The notes under the pieces: model-generated
The model's input: the letters and a program-made list of their open reading frames with translations, nothing else
The model's database searches: none
What the model was told of the DNA's origin: nothing
In this document: positions 58,201 through 64,000 of the stretch, piece by piece
Layout of the letters: each line of letters begins with the position of its first letter
Numbering within the stretch: position 1 is the first letter of the stretch
Translations under genes and position numbers: made by a program
NCBI GenBank assembly: GCA_001940925.1
Contig: MSGZ01000042.1
Location: 2,726 to 66,725 of the forward strand
Direction: 5' to 3'
Source of the DNA: Ruminococcus sp. Phil11
Lineage (GTDB): Bacteria; Bacillota; Clostridia; Oscillospirales; Ruminococcaceae
Length of the DNA: 64,000 nucleotides

Positions 58201-58711
58201 TGACGACGGCGGCATGGACGTCGGCTACATCGAAAACGGCGACTATATCGCATTCAAGAGCATGGACTTCGGAGCCGGCGCAGACAGCTTCACCGTTAAG
58301 GCCGGCAGCGACACCGAAGGCGGAAAGATCGCGCTGCATCTCGACTCCCCTACCGGCAAGCTGGTCGGTACCTGCACGGTGACCGGCACGGAAGGCTGGA
58401 CGGAATGGAAGGAGTTTTCCTGTGACGTATCCGGCGCATCCGGCACACACACGCTTTACATGGTATTTAAGGGCGATGACGGATTCCTGATCAACATTGA
58501 TTCGTTCAGCTTCAAAACCGGCAAGATCGCAGGCGACGTCAACGGAGACGGTGCAGCAACCGTCGCGGATGCAGTCGCACTGCAGAAGCATCTGCTGACG
58601 ATCAAAGAGCTGACCGCTGCACAGTCAGCCGCAGCCGATCTCAACGGCGACGGCAAACTGACAGCCACAGACCTCGCGCTGCTCAAACGGCTTCTGCTGA
58701 AAGCAGCATAA
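55298..58711 (+). CDS. GH95 alpha-L-fucosidase/L-galactosidase with CBMs and dockerin
   Basis: This secreted 1137-residue enzyme has a signal peptide to about residue 35. The GH95 region (about 45-785) keeps the family's catalytic residues: Asn407 and Asn409 in TTNINYEMNYW, Glu538 in TSPEVN and Asp709 in PFQIDGNFG, equivalent to the Asn/Asn/Glu/Asp set of Bifidobacterium AfcA. GH95 inverts alpha-1,2-L-fucosides, and some members prefer L-galactose, a pectin/xyloglucan sugar. An F5/8-type domain (about 805-930), a CBM6-like domain (about 948-1075, GYIENGDYIAFKSMDFGAGA) and a dockerin (1079-1137) follow. It is co-transcribed with the GH2 gene. Confidence 0.94.
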   Translation: MKQIYKKIIACVCAAVLVSGTAAGMPAAKKTNLTAYAASDEDLILHYKTSAGNNNSGNAWDNDESFYRALPLGNGRIGAMVYGNCPSERFDLNEATFWSGGPGNNHKTVSKDTMDRCWNQMMAGNYRDADGTIGAAMIGGGEAKYQSVGTLNVDCGARDAGNYERWLDMNTAVAGCSYTINGKRYTRESFVSHPDQVLVTRITCDSPGSVSVSASYDCSLTGQYSRETDGSDTIVMHGHGDDEYGMPHAVYFSTRTKVIPDGGTVSAGDNAVRVSGADSVVLLTSVRTNFINYATCNGDEKGNAAKDLTAAAKKSYDELLSAHLADYQELFSRVDVDLGGDSAETAKAIPDRIASFGRSNDPKLVKVLFQYGRYMMISASRDSEPMNLQGIWNKFRDPAWGCKYTTNINYEMNYWPALTTNLEECFRPFVEKAKALQNNGAQTAKDVYGVSDGWVLHHNTDLWCRTGPIDGAWGMWPTGGAWVSDMLYDAYRFNQNEEYLSEVYPVIKGSANFLSEILRQAKIDGNTYNVVFPSTSPEVNMPGGSGGQGAACAYGIAMDNSLTRSLFTDVIEATDVLGTDKTFADTLKSRLSLVKPDTIGSWGQIQEWAYDWDAQNEKNRHISHMYSLFPGQLITKDTSPALAEAAAVSLNARGDDGTGWSEAWKLNCWARLEDGAHAYNLVKLLVSPVNNYGRLYDNLWDAHPPFQIDGNFGFTSGVAEMLLQSHDDEIKLLPALPEQWNTGHANGLCARGGFTVTKMEWKNGQLTGADILSKSGNPCTVSFQGETITFETEKGKTYHINGAMELEDGTASDLRNVAWNKKTAGSDVSGSSTDAWAKGPDGCKWLTVDLGKTYPVSRWNVKLNGATNANTDYPRDFRLEISKDGETWTEADSVYSTTQSSFGRNMQTAEARYARVSMYTASTKASPAAIGGLEIWAESDEPEPTRNPYETIEAETFDRQSGIQTEVLDDGGMDVGYIENGDYIAFKSMDFGAGADSFTVKAGSDTEGGKIALHLDSPTGKLVGTCTVTGTEGWTEWKEFSCDVSGASGTHTLYMVFKGDDGFLINIDSFSFKTGKIAGDVNGDGAATVADAVALQKHLLTIKELTAAQSAAADLNGDGKLTATDLALLKRLLLKAA

Positions 58712-58715
58712 CACA

Positions 58716-58752
58716 AAAGACCCCGTGATTCTCAACGGATCACGGGGTCTTT
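58716..58752. terminator. Bidirectional terminator between GH95 and patatin genes
   Basis: A 14-bp perfect stem (AAAGACCCCGTGAT and complement) has T-rich flanks on both strands between convergent stops. Confidence 0.9.
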
Positions 58753-58753
58753 G

Positions 58754-59578
58754 TTATTTCACAGCGTCAGCCATTTGCAGGAGGCGTTCCTTCAAAGCCA
58801 GCGTATCACGCAGGCCGAGTTCAAAATCATGCTTCTGCTTATCCGGATCGACTTTGATCGTACCGCTGACAAAGCTGCCGAGCGATTCCGACGGGATAAT
58901 GTCGATATTGCGGTCATTGGAAAGCTTGTCCGGCTCCGGCTGATCGGTCAGCCAGACTGTGACCGTCTGCCGCCAGCCCTGCGCACGCAGCTTCATCCGC
59001 GGCGTATTATCAGAGATGCCGCCGTCCAGATAGCCCGCACCGTTGATGCGCGCACCAAACAGCCCTCTGTAGATCACCGGCAGCGCGGACGACGCAAGCA
59101 CGATCTTCCGCCGGACATCCGGTGCATACTCCGCAAGATAGAACACCTCCGACAGCTTCGGCGAAGCAATATGCGAGCAGACCGCATACAGCGCGCGCTT
59201 ACTCCTGCGGAAATCAATGTTCTTCTTCATGATCTCCTCAAGCCGCTTCTGCGAAAACACGCCGCCGAGCATGATCCCCCAGACTGTCGAACGGACAGCC
59301 TGAAAAGCGGGTCCGAGCAATAATGTAAAGAAAGCGGTCTGATCGACATAAAGCAGGTCGCTTTCCTTCAGATTCAGCCAGATATCCTTCGCTGTCTGCA
59401 GATCGCAGGTGTCAAATAACACAGCGTTCAGCGCACCGACCGACGACCCGATGATGCCGTCAATGCCGCAGGTCAGGCCGAGCTGTTCCAGTGCAGCCCA
59501 CACGCCGACCTCGTAAGCACCCTTTGCACCGCCGCCGCTCAATACTAGTCCGATTTTTTTCTGTTTCACATTCTCCAT
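58754..59578 (-). CDS. Patatin-like phospholipase
   Basis: The 274-aa cytoplasmic lipid hydrolase has the oxyanion loop LVLSGGGAKGAYEVGVW, the nucleophile Ser in IIGSSVGALNA, and the second dyad residue in YLDGGISDN. Patatins hydrolyse acyl groups of phospholipids with a Ser/Asp dyad. The start at 59578 (MENVKQKK) has AGAGG eight bases upstream; the longer frame to 59746 crosses the promoter and has no ribosome site. It is monocistronic and convergent with GH95, with no evident link to the polysaccharide genes. Confidence 0.92.
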   Translation of the reverse strand: MENVKQKKIGLVLSGGGAKGAYEVGVWAALEQLGLTCGIDGIIGSSVGALNAVLFDTCDLQTAKDIWLNLKESDLLYVDQTAFFTLLLGPAFQAVRSTVWGIMLGGVFSQKRLEEIMKKNIDFRRSKRALYAVCSHIASPKLSEVFYLAEYAPDVRRKIVLASSALPVIYRGLFGARINGAGYLDGGISDNTPRMKLRAQGWRQTVTVWLTDQPEPDKLSNDRNIDIIPSESLGSFVSGTIKVDPDKQKHDFELGLRDTLALKERLLQMADAVK

Positions 59579-59638
59579 ATTCTGCACCTCTTTATTCTGA
59601 AATCGCGCCGGATATCCGGACAGCCACTGCATGATTCT

Positions 59639-59667
59639 ATTATAACACAGGAAATGCAGCTTGTAAA
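59639..59667 (-). promoter_or_regulatory. Promoter of the patatin gene
   Basis: Minus-strand TTTACA (59662-59667), 17-bp spacer, TATAAT (59639-59644), TGT extended -10. Confidence 0.78.
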
Positions 59668-59782
59668 GACTTTTTCCGAAAAGAATGCGGCAAGATACAT
59701 ATACCAAAACAACTATATACATTTTTCGTGCACTTGTTATGTTCAAACCTGCAAAAAATCCATGATTTCTGTGGATATTTTA

Positions 59783-59811
59783 TTGTTTTGTACGTACATC
59801 TATGGTACAAT
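59783..59811 (+). promoter_or_regulatory. Promoter of the beta-helix dockerin gene
   Basis: TTGTTT (59783-59788), 17-bp spacer, TACAAT (59806-59811), TGG extended -10. The stretch between this and the patatin promoter has no gene. Confidence 0.68.
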
Positions 59812-59819
59812 AACAGTGG

Positions 59820-59849
59820 AATATTGTATGATTGGGAACATGCAGTATT
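59820..59849 (+). promoter_or_regulatory. 5' leader hairpin of the beta-helix enzyme transcript
   Basis: AATATTGTATG (59820-59830) pairs over 11 bp, with two G-T pairs, to CATGCAGTATT (59839-59849) around ATTGGGAA. It sits at the predicted transcript start. Confidence 0.5.
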
Positions 59850-59891
59850 CTGATGATTTACCGGTTTACCGGATGAAATGGGGGTCTATAC

Positions 59892-62792
59892 ATGACTAGA
59901 GAAAAAAAGAGCATGTTCCGAAGGCGACCCGGCATACGGACGGCGGCGGCTGTCTGTGCATTGCTGCTGGCAGCAGCACCCGCACAGCTTCCGTCAGGCA
60001 TCAGTCTTGCGGCTGACGCTGCCGTTTTCGCTGAGCTGTACGTCTCACCCGACGGTGACGACAGCAATGCGGGTACGCTGGAAGCGCCTTTGCGAACGCT
60101 CGCCGGTGCGCGGGATGCCGTCAGAAAATTAAAAAACGGCATGACCGGCGATATTGTCGTGAATTTCCGCGGCGGTACCTACCGCATGACTGAAGCCGTC
60201 ACGTTTGATACGCGGGACTCCGCGCCGGACGGCTGCCGCATCATTTATCAGGCATATCAGGATGAGAAGCCGGTTTTTTCCGGCGCACAGCAGGTCACAG
60301 GATGGAGCAAGTTCAACGACAAACTTTACGTTGCACCGCTCGACCGCGATTACAAGCTCAGAAACCTGTATGTCAACGACCACCGCGCCAACATGGGAAG
60401 CGTCGGCGCGGGCGCACAGGGCGGCTGGGGCGATTACGGCGTCTCCGCAGGACAGGCCGACTGGGCATGGGATTCCGGGCTGAAAAGCGACGGCATCAAG
60501 TACAACGCCGGCGACATTCCGAGGGTCACATCGAACCTCGATGATCTGGAGGTCGTCAACGGCACCACATGGAACGAGAACATCGTCTGCTCACGCGATG
60601 TGAAGTATGACGGAAACACCATGATCCTGCTGATGCAGCAGCCCTACGGCGCGATCGCGCAGACACCGGGCTGGGGTGCAGGCTTCTCCTGCAGCGGCTG
60701 GCATACGCTTTACAACGCGTTCAGCTTTGTTGATTCGCCCGGCGAGTTCTTCTTCGACAAGACCGAGCACAAGCTGTACTACTACCCCTTCGACTGGGAG
60801 GACATGTCCGCTGCGGATGTCGAAGCTCCGATTGCGGATCAGCTGCTCGTGATCGCCGGTGAAAACACTTCAAACCGCGTGAAAAACCTCACGTTCAGCG
60901 GCATCACCTTTGCACATACCGATTACATGCTGACAGATGTTGCCGGTTCCCACGGCAAAACGACCTGTCAGGCCGCTCAGACCTACACCGCATTCGCGGA
61001 TACCAACTGGCACAGCAAAAAGTACGAAATGGTCGATACCCTGCCTGCCATGATCCATGTTACGAGCAGCGATTCGATCGACTTTACCGGAAACGTCATC
61101 AAGCACACCGGAGCGGACGGCATTTCCATGACGAACGACGTCATCAACAGCAACATTTCCGGCAACTACATCACCGACATTACCTCGTCCGGCATCACGA
61201 TCGGACACCCGCAGCATGTATATATCGGCGACGGCGACGGCTCGAACCGCGAGAAATTCCCGCGCGGCGTCGAGGGCGTCTGCAAGAATGACACGATCTG
61301 CGACAACCTGCTCTACGATATCAGCGTGGTGCACGGCTTCGGCGGCTGCGCGGCCGTCACGGTTTACTTCGGCGATTCGGTCAAGGTGCTGCGCAATCAG
61401 GTCGAAAAGACCGCGTACAACGGTATTCACCTCGGCTGGGGCTGGTGCAATTTCAAGGATTCCGAGACCTGCCGCGACAACATGATCTGCTATAACCGCG
61501 TGATCAACTGCCTGAACCGTCTGCACGACAGCGGCGGCATTTACACGATCGGTCAGATGCCCGGCACGGTCATCAATGAGAACTACGTGCAGGGTATCCC
61601 GGCGGGCGGCCCCGGTGCACCGACCTACGGCCTGCATAACGACGAAGGCACCGCATGGATCGAGGAAAACGACAATGTCCTCGAGATCGACAAGAACGTC
61701 ACCTACACGATCAACTGCGAGGAATACGGCGACAAGCATCACCTTACGATCAAGCGCACATACGCAAGCGTCAATAAAATGGGCAAAAATCCGCCAGACA
61801 GTGATATTGACACGCCGATCGTGGTTTCCGACAATGTCTGGCCGCAGCGTCAGTATGAGGTCTGCCTCAACTCCGGCCTGCAGGATTCGTTCAAGAGCAT
61901 TATGCCGGAAGGTATGATGAAGGATGCGGACTATGTGTTCCCGGCAAGCTGCGCGACCAAGGGCGACGGCATTCTCCCGATCCGCAAGGCAGGCTCCGGC
62001 AAGACCGTCTGGATCGCGCCGGATAACACAACGACATTCAAGACCGGCGGCGATATGACTAAGGCCGCGGGTACGGCAGCCAAGATCAAGACCCCTGCGG
62101 AAGCAGGAACCTACCGCATTTATGTCACCGACAGCACCGGCAAGGTGCTCAGCAAGTCCGAGCATGTGCTCCGCATCAGCGGTACGTCCTCCGGCACCGA
62201 AGCTTCGTCTTACAGCGATCAGTCCGGTGTTGAGACCGAGAACTGCAGCGAAGGCGGTCTGGATGTTGCGTACATCGAAAACGGCGACTACATCGGCTTT
62301 AAGGATGTGGACTTCGGCAGCGGCGCAAATGCCATTGATATCCGTGTCGCAGCAAACTCCGGCGGCAGCTCGATCGAGCTGCATCTGGACGGCCCGACCG
62401 GCAAGCTGATTGGCACGATTGATGTGGAACCGACAGGCGGCTGGCAGGACTGGGCAACGCAGCGCACATCGCTGACGGAAACCAGCGGCAAGCATGACCT
62501 GTACATGGTATTCAAAGGCGGCGAGGGCTATCTGTTCAACGTCGCAGCATTCAAGCTGAATGTCCCGGGCGGTACATCAACAGCAAATGATTACATCCCC
62601 GGCGACCTTAACGACGACAAAAAGGTTGACGCAAAAGACCTGACGATCATGAAACAGGCTATCAAGGCAGGCTCGATCGACGAACTGGATCCTGCGGATC
62701 TGGACGGCGATCTCGAGCTGACGGCAGAGGACGCGAAATATCTCCGGGATTATCTGACCGGAAAGATCGCAAAGTTCCCTGTAAATGACTGA
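59892..62792 (+). CDS. Right-handed beta-helix glycosidase (GH141-like) with CBM6 and dockerin
   Basis: This secreted 966-residue protein opens after the signal peptide with ELYVSPDGDDSNAGTLEAPL and VNFRGGTYRMTEAVTF, the standard start of parallel beta-helix hydrolases. Repeated NxISGN-type rungs (DGISMTNDVINSNISGNYIT, KVLRNQVEKTAYNGIHLGWG) continue to about residue 690. Overall it resembles GH141 (L-fucosidases or xylanases) and the related GH120/DUF1565 proteins; the family choice is tentative. A CBM6-like module (about 770-893, VAYIENGDYIGFKDVDFGSG) and a dockerin (about 904-960, GDLNDDKKVDAKDLTIMKQA) follow. GGGGG lies seven bases before the ATG. Confidence 0.82.
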   Translation: MTREKKSMFRRRPGIRTAAAVCALLLAAAPAQLPSGISLAADAAVFAELYVSPDGDDSNAGTLEAPLRTLAGARDAVRKLKNGMTGDIVVNFRGGTYRMTEAVTFDTRDSAPDGCRIIYQAYQDEKPVFSGAQQVTGWSKFNDKLYVAPLDRDYKLRNLYVNDHRANMGSVGAGAQGGWGDYGVSAGQADWAWDSGLKSDGIKYNAGDIPRVTSNLDDLEVVNGTTWNENIVCSRDVKYDGNTMILLMQQPYGAIAQTPGWGAGFSCSGWHTLYNAFSFVDSPGEFFFDKTEHKLYYYPFDWEDMSAADVEAPIADQLLVIAGENTSNRVKNLTFSGITFAHTDYMLTDVAGSHGKTTCQAAQTYTAFADTNWHSKKYEMVDTLPAMIHVTSSDSIDFTGNVIKHTGADGISMTNDVINSNISGNYITDITSSGITIGHPQHVYIGDGDGSNREKFPRGVEGVCKNDTICDNLLYDISVVHGFGGCAAVTVYFGDSVKVLRNQVEKTAYNGIHLGWGWCNFKDSETCRDNMICYNRVINCLNRLHDSGGIYTIGQMPGTVINENYVQGIPAGGPGAPTYGLHNDEGTAWIEENDNVLEIDKNVTYTINCEEYGDKHHLTIKRTYASVNKMGKNPPDSDIDTPIVVSDNVWPQRQYEVCLNSGLQDSFKSIMPEGMMKDADYVFPASCATKGDGILPIRKAGSGKTVWIAPDNTTTFKTGGDMTKAAGTAAKIKTPAEAGTYRIYVTDSTGKVLSKSEHVLRISGTSSGTEASSYSDQSGVETENCSEGGLDVAYIENGDYIGFKDVDFGSGANAIDIRVAANSGGSSIELHLDGPTGKLIGTIDVEPTGGWQDWATQRTSLTETSGKHDLYMVFKGGEGYLFNVAAFKLNVPGGTSTANDYIPGDLNDDKKVDAKDLTIMKQAIKAGSIDELDPADLDGDLELTAEDAKYLRDYLTGKIAKFPVND

Positions 62793-62817
62793 ACAAGTCG
62801 CGATTCTCAAGTAACTG

Positions 62818-62858
62818 AAAAATCACCGGCGCGATCCCCTTCCGCACCGGTGATTTTT
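62818..62858 (+). terminator. Terminator after the beta-helix enzyme gene
   Basis: A 12-bp stem (AAAAATCACCGG and complement) with a 17-base loop runs into T6. Confidence 0.78.
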
Positions 62859-62870
62859 TATACGGCATAC

Positions 62871-62912
62871 AAAAAGGATCCCCGTCCGGTTCGCGCCGAT
62901 CGGGGATCCTTT
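62871..62912 (-). terminator. Terminator of the esterase gene
   Basis: AAAGGATCCCCG and its complement form a 12-bp stem with a 16-base loop. On the minus strand it is followed by CTTTTTG, 17 bases past the esterase stop. Confidence 0.8.
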
Positions 62913-62928
62913 CACTTACGCTTTGCGA

Positions 62929-64000
62929 TTATGCCTTGAAAACATATCTGAAGAAGTTGTAGAAGAGCGGAGTGCCGACGCCTGCGTCATGACCAGCACC
63001 GGCAAATTCCTGCCAGATATTGGTCGTGCCATTCTTGTCAAACAGCTCATGATACTGCTTCGGGAACGTACCGACAACCTGGTCACTGGTACCGCCGCCG
63101 ATCATCAGAATGTACGGCAGATCCTCGTCAGAGAACTTGAAATCGTTGTTCGTCATTCTCTGCTGGCTGTCGAGCTTCTTGCTGCCGAGGTGATTTGCGA
63201 TGAAAGAGTCACTTGCCGGAACGATGCCGGGAGCCGGAGACGATGCGCAAACATAGCCGATCATATCCGGAAGCATCAGACCGAGATACAGGGACTCTCT
63301 GCCGCCCATGGAGAAGCCTGCCACAGCAGTATTCTCTCTGCCGGTCGCAACCGAATAATTCTCACAGATATACGGATAGAGGCTGTCTCTCACATCATAG
63401 ACGAAATCGTCGTATGCATCCATGACATCCATGTTGATGCCCATCGGAGAACCGCTCTTGGCATCCGTATACATCTGCGGGAACACGATGATGAACGGAA
63501 CAGCATCACCGCTGTTGATGAGGCTCGTTGCCATTTCCAGGACACCCCAGCCGCTCAGCATATTGTCCTCATTGCCCATAACGCCGTGGCTCATAAACAT
63601 GACCGGATACTTGTTGCTCGGATCATACCCAGGAGGCGTCCATACGTTGCAGGACTTGTTGCGGTTCGCCTTCTTCGAGAAGTAGGTGACCTTCTTCGCT
63701 TTTTCGTAGCTTGCAGACTTGACGTTCTGCGGGACATTTCTCTGGAAATCAGCTGCAACGATCGCATTGTATTCCTTCGCGGAATGAGACACAGTGCCGG
63801 CACCGCCGGAAGTCTGCGGCGGATTCAGAATACGATCCTTCAATGCAGACAAGTCAGCAGATGTGATCTTGTTGTTGCCGTCAAAGTCAGCGCCCTTGGC
63901 ATCGATCTCAGTAACCTTGCCAAGCAGGAAGCCCTGCAGCGTCGTTACATCGCTCTTATCGACTTTTCTGTCGCCATTGGCATCGCCCTTAATACCGGTG
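62929..64000 (-). CDS. Dockerin plus CE1-type esterase (5' end outside window)
   Basis: The frame stays open to the right edge, so the signal peptide and start are missing. At the edge it encodes a dockerin: GDANGDRKVDKSDVTTLQGF, then DFDGNNKITSADLSALKDRI. The alpha/beta hydrolase follows: WTPPGYDPSNKYPVMFMSHG, FIIVFPQMYTD, the nucleophile Ser in AGFSMGGRESL, and His in GAGHDAGVG. This is the esterase-D/feruloyl esterase (CE1) layout, likely removing feruloyl or acetyl groups from xylan or pectin. A TTG at 63852 inside the dockerin is not a start. The dockerin lies before the catalytic domain, unlike most here. Confidence 0.88.
   Translation of the reverse strand, partial: TGIKGDANGDRKVDKSDVTTLQGFLLGKVTEIDAKGADFDGNNKITSADLSALKDRILNPPQTSGGAGTVSHSAKEYNAIVAADFQRNVPQNVKSASYEKAKKVTYFSKKANRNKSCNVWTPPGYDPSNKYPVMFMSHGVMGNEDNMLSGWGVLEMATSLINSGDAVPFIIVFPQMYTDAKSGSPMGINMDVMDAYDDFVYDVRDSLYPYICENYSVATGRENTAVAGFSMGGRESLYLGLMLPDMIGYVCASSPAPGIVPASDSFIANHLGSKKLDSQQRMTNNDFKFSDEDLPYILMIGGGTSDQVVGTFPKQYHELFDKNGTTNIWQEFAGAGHDAGVGTPLFYNFFRYVFKA

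Noticed and set aside
60870-62495. 541-codon frame antisense to the beta-helix enzyme
   Set aside because: Shadow of a GC-rich gene; no start signal and no domain.

Overview
The window looks like a chromosomal segment from a fibre-degrading anaerobic gut or rumen Firmicute of the Ruminococcus/Oscillospiraceae type. The main evidence is eleven proteins carrying dockerin modules (paired Ca-binding repeats of the GDxNxDGxxxxxD kind), nearly all fused to secreted enzymes. Their abundance implies a cellulosome-like scaffold, but no cohesin or scaffoldin gene lies in the window. Most genes are fairly GC-rich. A serine recombinase, a methyltransferase and a CoiA-like gene are visibly AT-richer and look acquired.

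Layout. 1-1.7 kb: a large serine recombinase at the edge of a mobile element. 1.9-9.1 kb (minus strand): one operon of a dockerin heparinase II/III-like enzyme, a GH3 without signal peptide, and a dockerin esterase with a second DUF4832-like domain. 9.3-13.4 kb: a DUF5131-DUF4186 fusion, a dockerin GH9 endoglucanase and a frameshifted small lipoprotein. 13.5-16.9 kb: release factor 3, convergent with a dockerin papain-like protease whose last codons are frameshifted. 17.0-25.8 kb: a complete arginine pathway (argG; an unknown gene; argH; a small membrane gene; argCJBDF), with palindromic candidate operators. 25.8-31.7 kb: a dockerin-CAP protein, a two-gene ABC exporter and hpt, divergent from thrH. 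32-39 kb: an unknown gene, an alpha/beta hydrolase, an acyltransferase, a fused sensor/regulator, an ankyrin protein, a family-6 DNA glycosylase and a TIR-like protein. 39-43.4 kb: a dockerin DUF4434 protein, a MacA/MacB-like pair without ATPase, and tRNA-Pro. 43.6-50 kb: a small membrane protein, a methyltransferase, a dockerin PL11 rhamnogalacturonan lyase, a CoiA-like protein, and a CXXC microprotein with a 4Fe-4S membrane protein. 50-64 kb: dockerin GH2 beta-galactosidase plus GH95 (one operon), a patatin, a dockerin beta-helix (GH141-like) enzyme, and a dockerin CE1-type esterase running off the right edge.

Together the enzymes fit attack on pectin, especially rhamnogalacturonan: backbone lyase, deacetylase, side-chain beta-galactosidase and L-fucosidase/L-galactosidase, and feruloyl-type esterase, beside a cellulase. 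The cytoplasmic GH3 would finish imported oligosaccharides.

Expression signals are uniform. I could place 18 sigma-A-type promoters; 17 have a 17-bp spacer and a TGn extended -10, and the exception is argG. Several carbohydrate-enzyme transcripts begin with a stem-loop in the 5' leader. All calls are by eye from sequence; no database search was run.
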